Positions 38,837 through 48,749 are shown, counted from the stretch's first letter. The stretch: DNA of 64,000 nucleotides from Sphingomonas sp. Leaf21 (GCF_916858675.1 NZ_CAKASM010000010.1:1-64000); one strand, 5' to 3'. Made by a program: numbers and translations. Notes: generated by a model not told the origin, from the sequence alone.

Positions 38837-39207
38837 CCGACACCGATTTCACCCCCATCCTCTACCTGAAGCAGAATTGCCCCTTCTGCCAGAAAGTGCG
38901 TATCGCGCTGCTCGAAACGGGGCAGCGGGACGGCATCGACATACGTGATTTCGCTGGCGGTAGTCCGGAAGAGCAGGCGATCTGCACGGTGCTGGAGCCA
39001 CATGTCGCCAAGATCAGCTTTCCTGCCGCCAAGATCGCGCCCGGCCGATTTCTCAACGAATCCGACGAGATCGTCGCCTGGGTCGGCGAGCGCGCCGGTC
39101 AGGATCCGGCCGCGCTTCCTGTCTACCGCAACTATGTCGATGGCCCGTTCACGGCGATGATGTCGCTGTGGCGCGAGAACCACGAGTTAAAAGCCGCCAA
39201 GCCCTGA
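38833..39207 (+). CDS. Glutaredoxin/GST N-terminal-domain-like protein
   Basis: A 124-residue single-domain thioredoxin-fold protein. TPILYLKQNCPFCQKVRIAL carries a CPFC active-site motif, and FLNESDEIVAWVGERAG is the usual GST/glutaredoxin glutathione-contact helix. It overlaps the dioxygenase gene by 4 bases, so a redox role in the same pathway or stress response is likely. GST C-terminal helices are absent. Confidence 0.82.
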   Translation: MTDTDFTPILYLKQNCPFCQKVRIALLETGQRDGIDIRDFAGGSPEEQAICTVLEPHVAKISFPAAKIAPGRFLNESDEIVAWVGERAGQDPAALPVYRNYVDGPFTAMMSLWRENHELKAAKP

Positions 39208-39229
39208 TCCCTGACAAGGAGTTTCGACG

Positions 39230-39625
39230 ATGATGACACCCTGGGCACCGCGCACGCTGGCCGTGCTGCGGATCGTAACCGCGCTGCTGTTCCTAGAACA
39301 TGCGACGATGAAGTTCTTCGAGTTTCCTGCGGAAATCCCGGGCGTTCCCCACCCGCTGCCGACGATCATGCTGATCGCCGGTGCGATCGAGGTGGTGACC
39401 GGCCTGCTCATGACCGCAGGGCTGTATACCCGGGTTGCGGCGTTCGTTGCCTCCGGCGAGATGGCCGCCGCGTACTGGATGGCGCATGCGCCGCAGGGGC
39501 CGTGGCCCGCGCTCAACATGGGCGAGCCGGCCATCCTGTTCTGCTTCGTTTTCCTGCACATCGCCGCCGCAGGCGCGGGTGCCTGGTCGCTCGACACGTG
39601 GCGGCAGCAGCGCACACGCACCTGA
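39230..39625 (+). CDS. DoxX family membrane protein
   Basis: A 131-residue protein with four membrane helices: TLAVLRIVTALLFLEHATMK, PTIMLIAGAIEVVTGLLMTA, a third in FVASGEMAAAYWMAH and a last in ILFCFVFLHIAAAGAGAWSL. The first helix with LRI and HATMKFF matches DoxX proteins, which are linked to quinone or thiol redox stress. It lies 22 bases after the GST-like gene in the same operon. Confidence 0.88.
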   Translation: MMTPWAPRTLAVLRIVTALLFLEHATMKFFEFPAEIPGVPHPLPTIMLIAGAIEVVTGLLMTAGLYTRVAAFVASGEMAAAYWMAHAPQGPWPALNMGEPAILFCFVFLHIAAAGAGAWSLDTWRQQRTRT

Positions 39626-39655
39626 TCGTAGTCCATTTTGAAAAGGCCAAGTTCG

Positions 39656-40069
39656 ATGTCGCCTCCTTACGTTTCGCCCCGCCCCGCATCCGGTCGGCCG
39701 GTGCTCAACATCGGCCTGTGGGCCTCCCAGACGCTGGTTTTCATCGCCTTCGCCGGCATTGGGGCAATGAAGCTGTTCCTCCCTGTCGATCGGCTCGCCG
39801 CGCTGTGGATCTGGCCGGGGCAGGTGCCCGAGCCTTTTCTGCGGACGATGGGCCTGATCGACCTCGCTGGCGGGGTCGGCATCCTGCTGCCGATGCTGAC
39901 AGGGGTTCGACCGCGGCTGGTCGTGGCGGCGGCGCTCGGCTGTACCTTGCTCCAGCTGGCCGCTATCGTCTTCCACGTCAGTCGGGGGGAAGCGAACGTC
40001 ACACCGTTCAACCTCGTCTTGCTGGTGCTCTCGTCCTTCGTGCTGTGGGGGCGGGGCGCCCGCCGCTAG
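39656..40069 (+). CDS. DoxX-like membrane protein
   Basis: A 137-residue protein with four hydrophobic helices (TLVFIAFAGIGAMKLFLPVD, a GLIDLAGGVGILLPML segment, VVAAALGCTLLQLAAIVFHV and LVLLVLSSFVLW). It fits the DoxX_2 pattern and differs clearly from the DoxX gene before it. ATG 39656 has an AAGG site about 10 bases upstream. It is last in the LysR-controlled operon. Confidence 0.8.
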   Translation: MSPPYVSPRPASGRPVLNIGLWASQTLVFIAFAGIGAMKLFLPVDRLAALWIWPGQVPEPFLRTMGLIDLAGGVGILLPMLTGVRPRLVVAAALGCTLLQLAAIVFHVSRGEANVTPFNLVLLVLSSFVLWGRGARR

Positions 40070-40116
40070 ATTTCGGAGCGGACGCCTCCCAGGGCCCCGG
40101 TCATATGCGGCTACTC

Positions 40117-40745
40117 TTATGGCGCCATTTCAATGACGCGGACGGTGTCCGCCTTGGCCCGTCCGACGATCGCGGCGACGGTGTTCTTGCTGAGGCCGAG
40201 GTCGCGTGCGATCCAGCGATAGCTGCGTCCCTCGGCGACGAGGGCCAGCACCTTGGGAGAAAGCCGATCCGACTTCGGGCGAACGCCGGTTTCCCGTCCG
40301 AGCTTGCGGCCCCGCGCGCGCGCAGCAGCTAAGGCGGAGCGGACGCGCTCACTTAGCATATCACGCTCGAATTGCGCGATGCCGGCGAGCATCGTCGCCA
40401 TCATCCGCCCGTGCGGCGTATCAACCTCGAAGGTCATGCCGCTCATCGCGACCACCGACACCCGCTAGCCGACAGCCGGACGGGAGTATCGAGCCGGTCC
40501 TGCGTCGAGCGCCCCCACCGACTGAGTTCGGTGACGAGGATCGCGTTCATGTGCCGCGCCTGCGCCAGCTTAATCACCTCGACCCGCGCCGAGCGGTTGG
40601 CCTTCATGCCCGACGCGGTTTCGCGGAAGACCGACCACATTATATCCGCCACGCTCCGCAAAACCAGTGAGGTCGCGAAGCTGCCGCTCGCACGACTGGT
40701 CGGCTGTCGAAACCCTGGCGTAGATGGCGGCGCGCTGTCCCAATT
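40117..40745 (-). pseudogene. Broken serine resolvase of a Tn3-type element
   Basis: Three consecutive frames on the minus strand together give a resolvase/invertase: AAIYARVSTADQSCERQLRD with the catalytic serine (about 40690-40740), then FRETASGMKANRSARVEVIK and ILVTELSRWGRSTQDRLDTP (40490-40640), then MSGMTFEVDTPHGRMMATML and the C-terminal helix-turn-helix SYRWIARDLGLSKNTVAAIV (40117-40461). At least two frameshifts separate them. Beside the Tn3 transposase fragment at 40839 it marks a decayed Tn3-family transposon, with its res site expected between them. Confidence 0.8.
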
Positions 40746-40838
40746 GAACCTTTCTGAATTTAGGGCTCGAAAGGCCTTAATCTGCGTGGGGTTCAGAGTT
40801 GTCCTAAACAGACTGCGGTTAAACAGGAACGCTGCCGT

Positions 40839-41086
40839 ATGCCGAAACGCCATATATCCTCAGCGCTCGGCTGCGGTCATCGCTGCTCGACCTGCCGACC
40901 GACGAGGCTTGGCTGTTGCGGCATCACATCCTGGCCGATGACGACCTGACCTACATCGATCGATGACGCCGGCCAGAGAACCGGATCGACTTCGCGTTGC
41001 AACGCTGCGCGCTACGCTACCCTCGCCGGATGCTTGCGCCGGGCGAGGTGATCCGGCTCGCGGTGTCCGCCTTCCTCGGCGCCTAG
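40839..41086 (+). mobile_element. N-terminal fragment of a Tn3-family transposase (TnpA)
   Basis: MPKRHI is followed, after a frameshift, by LRSSLLDLPTDEAWLLRHHI and LADDDLTYID, then PENRIDFALQRCALRYPRRM and LAPGEVIRLAVSAFLGA. This is the DUF4158 N-terminal domain of Tn3 transposases. It stops at 41086, where other transposon sequence begins. It is divergent from the resolvase remnant, the standard Tn3-subgroup order. Confidence 0.8.
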
Positions 41087-41113
41087 CGCGGTATCGCCGT
41101 GACGCGCCTGCCT

Positions 41114-41816
41114 CTATGCTCTGCCTCTATGCGTTGCAGCCGTCGATTTCGTATCTGACACGGTCAGCGTTGCACCGCTGCCTGCAGCGGCATGGCATAT
41201 CCCGTCCACTGGACATCGAAGGGGCAAGCCGAGGCGACAGCGCTTCAAGCGCAACCCGATCGGCTTCTTCCACATGGATATCGTCGAGGTTCAGACTGCC
41301 GACGGCAAACTTCATCTGTTCGTCGGCATCGACCGCACGAGTAAGTTCGCAGTCACCCAGCTCGTGACACGGCTAACAGGCGAACGGCGTGGAGGTCCTT
41401 GAACACTTGCTGAAAGCGATACCGTCCCAGATCGACACGATCCTGACCGACAATGGCAGCTAGTTTGCCGAGCAGCCGCGCAACCGTAACGTCGTCTGGT
41501 CGCATCAGATGCGCTTCGACATGATCTGCGAAGCGAAAGACATCGAGCACCGGCTCACGAAGCCGAACCACCCCAGTATTAACGGACAAGTCGAGCAGAT
41601 GTCTCGCACGATTGAGAAGACGACCGTCAAACGCTTCCATTGTGAAAGACTCGAGCAGTTAAGGGTGCACCTCGCAGACCTCATGGCAGCCTATAATTTC
41701 GCCCGTCGGCTCAAGACGCTCCGTCGCCTTACGAATACATTGCCAAAATCTGGACGTCAGAGCCGGACAGATTCATCGTCAATCCGATCCACCAGATGCC
41801 GGGACTAAACACCTAG
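41114..41816 (+). mobile_element. Degraded IS481-family transposase
   Basis: Pieces in shifting frames give CLYALQPSISYLTRSALHRC, FKRNPIGFFHMDIVEVQTAD with the first catalytic aspartate, LHLFVGIDRTSKFAVTQLV, then MRFDMICEAKDIEHRLTKPN and the NGQVEQM region, and AAYNFARRLKTL, ending WTSEPDRFIVNPIHQMPGL with stop at 41816. This order is that of IS481 transposases. Frameshifts and stops make it inactive. Its last bases overlap the end of the IclR gene. Confidence 0.78.
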
Positions 41817-42593
41817 CCACCCGTTTTCGGCGCTGATGTGACCGCACAAGGTGCCTAGCTCGGCTATGGTTTCCTGACGGCATCCTTGGACCGCTTCCGA
41901 CACAACCGCCGTCGCCACAAGCGTCGCCCGCCCTTGCAAATCCAAGATCGGATACGCGGTGGCATGAAGGCCGGGGATGACCGTACCTGTCTCGACAGCC
42001 TTGCCGTCGGTTCGAACCGCAGCACGGATCTCGTCAACGGACGAAGTATCCATCGACAAATGCTCGCGTTCCGCATTCATCAGATCGGCAGTTTCCGACT
42101 CAGGAATGAAGGCAAGGAAGACGCGTCCGGTCGCAGAGGTGGAAAGCGGCAACACGGTGCCCAAATTCAACGTCGTCAACAGCGCCGGGCGACCATTGAA
42201 CAGCCTCACTATCGTTGGTCCCAATGGGCCAAACGCCGAAATTTGCACGGTTTGTCCCGTGCGCTCGACGAAGCCGTCCATGACGCGGTCGACGATTTTG
42301 AAGACATTTGTTCGCGCCAGCGCGACAAGGCCAAGCCTCAGCGCGGCTGAGCCTAGTTCGTAGCGTCCCGACGCAGCATCCTGCCGTGCCATGCCTGACG
42401 TTATTAGACTCTGCAGATACCGGTGGACCTGCGGAGCCGGCATACCAACCACTTGAGCGATTGCGCCTAGGGACGAGGCCCCTACTCCTGCGCCGAGCGC
42501 CTCGAGGATACGCATCCCGATCTCGATCGACTGTATTCCGCGACGCCGCGACGTACCCCGTCGATCGCTGCCAATCTCATCATCTTCTGCCAA
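41805..42593 (-). CDS. IclR-family transcriptional regulator
   Basis: A 262-residue regulator: N-terminal winged helix (GIQSIEIGMRILEALGAGVG, SLGAIAQVVGMPAPQVHRYL) and the IclR ligand domain (GRPALLTTLNLGTVLPLSTS, ATGRVFLAF, ATAYPILDLQGRATLVATA). The start is TTG 42593, as no suitable ATG occurs earlier than the domain. The last few codons overlap the IS481 remnant, so the natural C-terminus may be slightly altered. It lies 102 bases after the efflux pump genes on the same strand and may regulate them. Confidence 0.85.
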   Translation of the reverse strand: MAEDDEIGSDRRGTSRRRGIQSIEIGMRILEALGAGVGASSLGAIAQVVGMPAPQVHRYLQSLITSGMARQDAASGRYELGSAALRLGLVALARTNVFKIVDRVMDGFVERTGQTVQISAFGPLGPTIVRLFNGRPALLTTLNLGTVLPLSTSATGRVFLAFIPESETADLMNAEREHLSMDTSSVDEIRAAVRTDGKAVETGTVIPGLHATAYPILDLQGRATLVATAVVSEAVQGCRQETIAELGTLCGHISAENGWLGV

Positions 42594-42695
42594 ATTTCCG
42601 TTATCCTTGATCAGACCGGGATCACCGATTAGACTCGCGAGCTACAACAGCCAACCCTTTGCGATCAGAAGCTTGATTTGCCTGTCCTCAGCGGA

Positions 42696-44267
42696 TTACC
42701 CCCTGCTTTCAAGATGGGGAAAGTTTACTAGCGGATGTGCCGGCGTCGGCCGGAGGAAAACCGCCAGCAGCATGCAAGTAGCAGCGATCCAGAAGCAGAA
42801 TTGATAGGCGTCGATGTAGCTGAGCACATAGGCTTCTCGCCGAGCGCTCGCGGCGAGAGCCATGGGGCTATAACCCAAAGCGGCAGCGCGGACCCGATCA
42901 ACCACGCTCCCAAGTAGAACCGAATGCAGCGCCTCCCGCTTCCGGACCAACGTGGTAAGAACCGCGGCAGCGAGTTCAGGACCTATGACGCGCGGGACCT
43001 GAATATAGGCGACAAGGCTGATTAGCTCCTCGCGGGCGGAATTAGCGACGGTGATCGCGATGCAGGTGAGCAGCACGGCCGAGTTTCCAGCGCCGAACAA
43101 CATGCTCATCATCGCGAAGTCGTCGCTGCGCCAGACATGCGTGAGACCGGTACCGAGCCAGCACCCGAGCATCACCTGGACGAGCCCGAGCGCCAGACTG
43201 AGGCGAATGTCGCTACGCCGGATCGACCAGATCGTGAGGGGGATCGCGCCAAGCTGGACCAGGTCGATCCACCACAGCGCGGAGCCCGACTGCGCGGGCT
43301 TGAGCTGCCCCACCGTTGCCAGAAAGTTCGGGATCAGCAGCGACGTCGCGCCGCTCAATATCCCGAACATCGTGACGATGATCAGCGGTAGACAGATGTT
43401 GCGGCGACGCAGCGCGGCGGGATGCGCAAACGGCACGGGCGATATGAACTGCCAAACAATAGCTATGGCAACGAGTCCAATGCCACCTGCGAGCAGCGCG
43501 ATGACCAGCTCGGATGCGAGCCAGTCGAGCCGGTTGCCCTGATCGAGCCCTGCGCAGAGCAACGTCAGCCCCACACAGTACATCACGATTTCGCCCTTGT
43601 TGATCTTCTGCCAGAGGGCCCGGTCGGGCGGACGATCGGGAAAGCTGATCATGGCCAGGGCCAGGAAAGCCACGCCGAACAGCGTCGCCTGCCAGTAGAT
43701 CGCCTGCCAGCCGAGATCCTCGACGAACCAGCCGCTCAACGACACGCCGGTGTGGAGCGCGAGCGTCAGGCGCACCGAATAGAGGCCAAGCGCGATCAAC
43801 CAATAGCGCGGCGAGAGATTGCCGAACACGATCGCCAGCGTTGCGGGCACGAAGCAGCCCAGCAGGAAGCCGTCTGCCGCATGAAGCGCGAAGATTGCCG
43901 GAATGCCTGAGGCTAGCGGTGTAAGCAGCGTTGTACCGATGAACGACACCGCCGACGTGACTAGGACCCGTCGGGCGCCGAATATCACCACCATCAGCGG
44001 GACCGCGGGCGCGGACAGAAGCTGGGCAGCGTTGGTGACTGTGTTGAGCCAAGCCCCCTGATCGACGCTGAGGCCATAGGCGCCGCGGAGGTCGGCTAGC
44101 GATATGCCGAAGTCGCGCGTGAACAGGCTCGTCATGAAGGTGCCAAGCAGAACTGCGATCACGCAGCCGACCGGACGCGCCTCGATGTTGCCCGACGCCA
44201 GCACGCGCCACAAGTTCAGACCGGCAAAGGCTGGCAGCCGGTGTGGTCGCACCGACTGTTCAGCCAC
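42696..44267 (-). CDS. DHA2-family MFS efflux transporter (EmrB type)
   Basis: A 523-residue inner-membrane protein with about 14 hydrophobic helices. Features include FMTSLFTRDFGISLADLRGA, the helix-2 segment SVDQGAWLNTVTNAAQLLSA, and a helix-5-like TLALHTGVSLSGWFVEDLGW. It is a drug/proton antiporter partner for the membrane fusion protein. The start is GTG 44267, overlapping the HlyD gene by 8 bases. The order outer-membrane factor, HlyD, MFS forms a complete tripartite exporter. Confidence 0.88.
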   Translation of the reverse strand: MAEQSVRPHRLPAFAGLNLWRVLASGNIEARPVGCVIAVLLGTFMTSLFTRDFGISLADLRGAYGLSVDQGAWLNTVTNAAQLLSAPAVPLMVVIFGARRVLVTSAVSFIGTTLLTPLASGIPAIFALHAADGFLLGCFVPATLAIVFGNLSPRYWLIALGLYSVRLTLALHTGVSLSGWFVEDLGWQAIYWQATLFGVAFLALAMISFPDRPPDRALWQKINKGEIVMYCVGLTLLCAGLDQGNRLDWLASELVIALLAGGIGLVAIAIVWQFISPVPFAHPAALRRRNICLPLIIVTMFGILSGATSLLIPNFLATVGQLKPAQSGSALWWIDLVQLGAIPLTIWSIRRSDIRLSLALGLVQVMLGCWLGTGLTHVWRSDDFAMMSMLFGAGNSAVLLTCIAITVANSAREELISLVAYIQVPRVIGPELAAAVLTTLVRKREALHSVLLGSVVDRVRAAALGYSPMALAASARREAYVLSYIDAYQFCFWIAATCMLLAVFLRPTPAHPLVNFPHLESRG

Positions 44268-45354
44268 GCGTATCGATCCGCGTCGTAACGGACATTCCGG
44301 CCCGCAACCGCATGATGATTGGCTGCGTCGGATTCAGATCGATGCGCAAGGGAATGCGCTGCGTTACCTTCGTGAAGTTGCCGGTCGCATTGTCGGCCGG
44401 CAGCGCGGCGAACGTCGCGCCACTCGCGGGCGCCAGGCGCGAGACGCGACCGTGCAGCCGCACATCGGGGAGACTGTCGACGAGGATCTCGACCGGTTGC
44501 CCGGGCGCGATCCGCGACATCTGCGTCTCCTTATAGTTGGCAAGGACATAAGGCATCGTCTTGGCGACGAAGGTCACGACCGCGGCGCCTGGGTTTAACA
44601 GACTCCCAGGCTGGACGATGCGCTGGCCAATCGTGCCATCCGCCGGCGCGACGATGCGGGTATAAGAAAGCGCGATCTTCGCTGAGTCCAGGGTAGCGTG
44701 GGCGGCCAGTACATCGGCTTCTCGCTGGGCACGCTGCCCTTCGAGAACGTCGCGCTGGCGGTTCGCGAGATCGACGGCGGCAAGACTTCCGGCTTGGCCT
44801 GCCCGAACGACGGCAGCGTTCGATCGGGCGCTATCGGCCTCCTGCCCCGTAACCGCGCCAGAACTGGCCAATGCTGCAAAGCGCCGATTGTCATCTAGCG
44901 CAAGTTTGAGCTTGCTCGTGTTGCTGTCGGCGTTCGCCCTGGCCTGCGCTATCGTCGCGCGCTGCGCTGCGATCTCATGATCGAGATTGTCGAGGATCGC
45001 CTGTGCTTTGGCGAGAGACGCTTCGGCATGGAGGACGCTAGCGCGGAAATCGCGGTCATCGAGCTGAACAAGAACATCGCCTGCCCGCACGGTTTGAAAA
45101 TCGACGAAATCTACACTGCGGACATAGCCCGAGACCTTGGCCTCGATTACCGCAGAATCGGTCTGGATCGTGGCGTTGTCCGTCGTTTGAATGACGCGAT
45201 CAGCCTCGAAGCTGTTCCAACGTACCGAGACCAGGATGATTGCGCCGATCACTAGGGTAAGAATGATCCACGGAACCAGGCGCACCCAGCGGCGCTCACT
45301 TGGCGACGTCGCCGCGTTGGTCGCGTTCGAGGGGGTAAGAGCGGCGTCGGCCAT
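44260..45354 (-). CDS. HlyD/EmrA membrane fusion protein
   Basis: A 364-residue periplasmic adaptor with one N-terminal membrane helix (LVPWIILTLVIGAIILVSVR), a lipoyl-like half (VIEAKVSGYVRSVDFVDFQT, VRAGDVLVQLDDRDF), a coiled hairpin (about 100-215) and the second half (SYTRIVAPADGTIGQRIVQP). It links the MFS transporter to the outer-membrane channel. It lies 23 bases downstream of the outer-membrane factor gene. Confidence 0.9.
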   Translation of the reverse strand: MADAALTPSNATNAATSPSERRWVRLVPWIILTLVIGAIILVSVRWNSFEADRVIQTTDNATIQTDSAVIEAKVSGYVRSVDFVDFQTVRAGDVLVQLDDRDFRASVLHAEASLAKAQAILDNLDHEIAAQRATIAQARANADSNTSKLKLALDDNRRFAALASSGAVTGQEADSARSNAAVVRAGQAGSLAAVDLANRQRDVLEGQRAQREADVLAAHATLDSAKIALSYTRIVAPADGTIGQRIVQPGSLLNPGAAVVTFVAKTMPYVLANYKETQMSRIAPGQPVEILVDSLPDVRLHGRVSRLAPASGATFAALPADNATGNFTKVTQRIPLRIDLNPTQPIIMRLRAGMSVTTRIDTRG

Positions 45355-45377
45355 GTCAGGCTCCGTTGTTTCTATAG

Positions 45378-46796
45378 TCAGGCACCGCCGCCGAGCGCGC
45401 GCACGAGCGCGACATCGAGGGCGAAGCGGCGGGTCTCGAGCTGCGACACCGCACGACGGGCCGAGATGAGCGTGTTTTCCGCGGACAGCACCGCGATGTA
45501 GCTGAGCAATCCGCCACGGTAGCGTAGGGTCGCAGCGTGGTAGGCGGTGCTTGCGGCATCTTGGGCAGCCCGCGCGTGACCTAACTGCTCGGTCAACGCG
45601 CGCGTGCTCGTCGTCACCTGCGCGACGTCCTGTAATGCGTGGATTAATGCCTCGTTGTAGCTCGCGACCGCCTCGTCATAGTCGGCGCGCGATCCGCGGT
45701 AATTGGCGGACAGAGCGCTGCCTCGAAAGAGCGGCAGGCTGATCGCCGGGCCGATATTGCCCGCGATCGACTGCGCGTTGAAGAATTGCCCCAGCCCCAG
45801 CACCTGCGGGCCAATAAACGCCGACAGATTAATGCTTGGGTAGAAGCCCGCGCGTGCTTGTTTGATTTGCGCCGCACGAACTTCGACCCGGTAGCGCGCG
45901 GCGCGAACGTCGGGCCGACGGCCGATAAGGTCGGCCGGAACATTCGACGGCAGGCCAAATACCGCCAGCGCGGGATCGGCCGGGCGCGTAATGGTTTCGG
46001 CACGGTCCGGCCCCGCACCCAGCATCGCAGCCAGTCGCAGCCGGGTGAGGTCGACCAGTTCGTTCGAAGCATTAAGCGCTTGGCGGGCGCTTTCCAGCGC
46101 ACTCTGAGCCTGGCCTTGCGACGCAAGCGTCTCTAGGCCTTCGGCTCTACGCCGCCTCACAAGATCGGCAGTTCGTTCGCGAACGCTGACCGTGTCGGTT
46201 GCGAGATCGACATCGCGCATCTGGCCGAGGAGGTCGGCATAGGCACTGGCAACCGCAGTCGTCAGGACAAGGCGCGCCTGCGCGGCGTCGGCCCGGGACG
46301 TGTCGGTCGCTGAAAGTGCTGCTGCGATCGCTGCGCGGTTGCGGCCGAAGAAATCGAGATTCCAGTCTAGCCCGAGTCGTACGCTCGCGGCATCGTTGAC
46401 GCCTTTCGGCACGCCCGGAAAAGGCACCCCATTCCAATAGCTCGCCTTGGCCTCGGCGAACGAGGCGCCCAGAGTCAATTGCGGAAGATCGGAGGCACGC
46501 GTCTGTTCCGTGATGGCTTCGGCGCGGCGGACGCGGGCCGCTGCGACCTTTAGCGTTGGCGAGCTTAGGATCGCTTCACCGACCAGCGTGTCAAGCTGCG
46601 GATCGCGGTATCGCTGCCACCATGTGTCCGTCGGCCAGTCGACGGCAGACGCGGTCAGCATCTTTCCCCCATGCAGATCGGACGGGACCAGCATTGCCGG
46701 GCCGGGCGTGGCATGCGGCACGCTGGCGCAGCCGCTTGCCAACAGGGCAACCGTAATGGCGAGCATACGGGGCAGATGGCGTGCGTAGCGAGCCAT
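45378..46796 (-). CDS. NodT/OprM-type outer-membrane efflux lipoprotein
   Basis: A 472-residue outer-membrane channel subunit. A lipoprotein signal (ITVALLASGCASV, lipobox LASGC) is followed by two outer-membrane efflux repeats, each with a coiled pair of helices (SSPTLKVAAARVRRAEAITE; GRRPDVRAARYRVEVRAAQI). The frame stays open far upstream (to 48146) through the dehydrogenase pseudogene, which could mislead automated calls. ATG 46796 is chosen from the signal peptide. It is first in the efflux operon. Confidence 0.9.
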   Translation of the reverse strand: MARYARHLPRMLAITVALLASGCASVPHATPGPAMLVPSDLHGGKMLTASAVDWPTDTWWQRYRDPQLDTLVGEAILSSPTLKVAAARVRRAEAITEQTRASDLPQLTLGASFAEAKASYWNGVPFPGVPKGVNDAASVRLGLDWNLDFFGRNRAAIAAALSATDTSRADAAQARLVLTTAVASAYADLLGQMRDVDLATDTVSVRERTADLVRRRRAEGLETLASQGQAQSALESARQALNASNELVDLTRLRLAAMLGAGPDRAETITRPADPALAVFGLPSNVPADLIGRRPDVRAARYRVEVRAAQIKQARAGFYPSINLSAFIGPQVLGLGQFFNAQSIAGNIGPAISLPLFRGSALSANYRGSRADYDEAVASYNEALIHALQDVAQVTTSTRALTEQLGHARAAQDAASTAYHAATLRYRGGLLSYIAVLSAENTLISARRAVSQLETRRFALDVALVRALGGGA

Positions 46797-46858
46797 AGGG
46801 ATGGTATCGTCTCTTATGTGGAATGGGGGCGCGGCCGTTGAACGGCCGCGCCGGGGGA

Positions 46859-48242
46859 TCAGAACGGGTAAGGCTGATCGGCCTGCTCGATCGTGACGCA
46901 TTTGAGTTCGGTGAACTCTTCTATCACTCCGTTGCCGTCGCAACGGCCTTAGCCACTTTGCTTCATGCCTCCGCAAGGCGGCCTGAAGCTCGTTCTGGAT
47001 GGTCGCACCTATAATGTGGACGCAGCCCGCATTAATGAGCGATGCCACGTCCAGCGCCACGTAGCGCCTGAACACGGCCGACGACCGCCCACACAGCGCG
47101 TCGTTGGCGACCCTGACGGCGTCTTTGGTATCCTTGACACTGACGATTGTCGTGTTCACACCGAAGGTCTTCTCGTCATAGATCGCGATGCCGGCCCTTA
47201 CGTGATCGACGATCGTCGCGGGCATGACGGCGCCTTCACCCTTGTCACCGATTGCAAGGGTCACACCCTTGGCAAAGGCATCCTCAATGAGCTCGGCAAT
47301 CCGCGTACCGGACCGGGCGTCGATCAACGGCCTGCTAACGGACCCGGGATTAATAGCGGGATCACCCAGAGGCAGGGCGGCGACCTTGGCCACAAATTTT
47401 TCGAGAAAGGCATCCGCAATCGTCTCGGCGACAACGAATCGCGACATGCAGATCTCCCCTTGGTGCAGAAAAGCACCGAAGATGGCGGCGTCCGCAGCCC
47501 CATCGAGATCAGCATCGTGAAGCTCCAAGAAAGGTGCCTTGCCGTCAAGTTCGAGAAGGCAGCGCTTGAGCTGGATCGCGTATTTTTCCGCGATGATCCG
47601 GCCGACTTTGGTCGAGCCAGTGAAATTGACGCGACGAACCGCCGAGTGCGTGATGAGCGTGTCGATGATGTCGGCCGCATCTTCGGGAATGTTGACGATG
47701 AACTTGATCGCGCCCGCGCGCAAACCGGCCTTGTAGAGGGCTTCTGCGACCAGCGAGTGGGTTCGCGGGCTAGCCTCTGATGCGCGAAACAGAACGGTAT
47801 CAACAAGAGCGAGCGGATACGCGATCGCGCGCGCGGCGAGCAGGATTGGGCCGTTCCACGACACGATGCTGACCGGCTGACGTAACGTCATCGATAGCCT
47901 GCCCGGCTTGTCCGTCGGGATGGTCGAACCCTGGACCTGCGTCGTAAAGCCTGCGACTTGCCGTAATAGTGCCGATGCCCCAACTTCGGCGGCCATGACC
48001 TCGGCGATGGCTTCGCGCTTGGCCTCCAGCCTTTCGGCGGCGGCGAGCATGATGCGTCTGCGCTCGGTCGGCATGCGACCACGGGCCAAAAGCGCGCTGG
48101 GCGGATTCCACCGCGCGTACCGCGTCGGCAATGTTGGCGGCGGCATGTGCTACGACCTGGCCGAAGACCGGATTGCGCCGCTCGAACATTCGGCTCGAAC
48201 CGCATCCACCAATTCAATATCGACTACCAGTCGGACGTCCAT
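46859..48242 (-). pseudogene. Aldehyde dehydrogenase pseudogene (vanillin/salicylaldehyde type)
   Basis: ATG 48242 starts MDVRLVVDIELVDAV. Two frameshifts near 48200 and 48100 pass through FERRNPVFGQVVAHAAANIA. A long frame then gives PTDKPGRLSMTLRQPVSIVS, VNFTGSTKVGRIIAEKYAIQ, LELDGKAPFLELHDADLDGA (glutamate region) and HQGEICMSRFVVAETIADAF with the catalytic cysteine. FGPV is changed to FGVN. A last frameshift near 46970 with an internal stop precedes VIEEFTELKCVTIEQADQPY and the stop. The enzyme oxidised aromatic aldehydes; it is now inactive. Confidence 0.82.
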
Positions 48243-48460
48243 CGCGCTTATCCATTGCGTCAGCGGCAACGCCGCCAACCATTGCAGCCCGGCGATAAAG
48301 GCGGCTCAGCAAGCCGACACACTCAAAGACCTGATCTCTAGATAAAGCGTTATTACGCTATGTCAAATCAGTTACGCATTGAAAAACTCAGTTTTACCAC
48401 ATATGACGCTGTTGGTGGAGAGAGTCGCAGGGCGCGGCAGCCGCCCGTCAGGAGGCAATC

Positions 48461-48717
48461 ATGCAAGACGCATCCAAAGTCGCACAATGCGCGCGGCGTC
48501 AGTCCACGAAGCGGCAGGACCATTTCTGCTGGAAGAGGTTGTACTTGCCCCGCCTCGCCCGGCGGAACTCCCCTTCGGGTGGTTGGTAGCGGTGTCTGGT
48601 ACACTGACATGCTCGTCCGGTACCAAGGCTATACGACGCCACTGCCGCTGATCTTGGGCCATGAAGACTCCGGTATGCGCGTGGCACGAATGGGCTATCG
48701 CATCGATAAAAGAAGGT
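48461..48717 (+). pseudogene. N-terminal remnant of a zinc aryl-alcohol dehydrogenase
   Basis: AGGAGG and ATG 48461 begin a broken gene. After a frameshift it reads RAASVHEAAGPFLLEEVVLA and PPRPAEL, then in another frame RVVGSGVWYTDMLVRYQGYT and TPLPLILGHEDSG. This is the start of benzyl/aryl-alcohol dehydrogenases (XylB/AreB type); the usual VCHTD with its zinc cysteine has become VWYTD. It ends at 48717, and the rest of a similar gene lies on the other strand nearby. Confidence 0.7.
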
Positions 48718-48749
48718 AGTGCCCCGTGGCTAGCGGCTCCACCTTGCCT

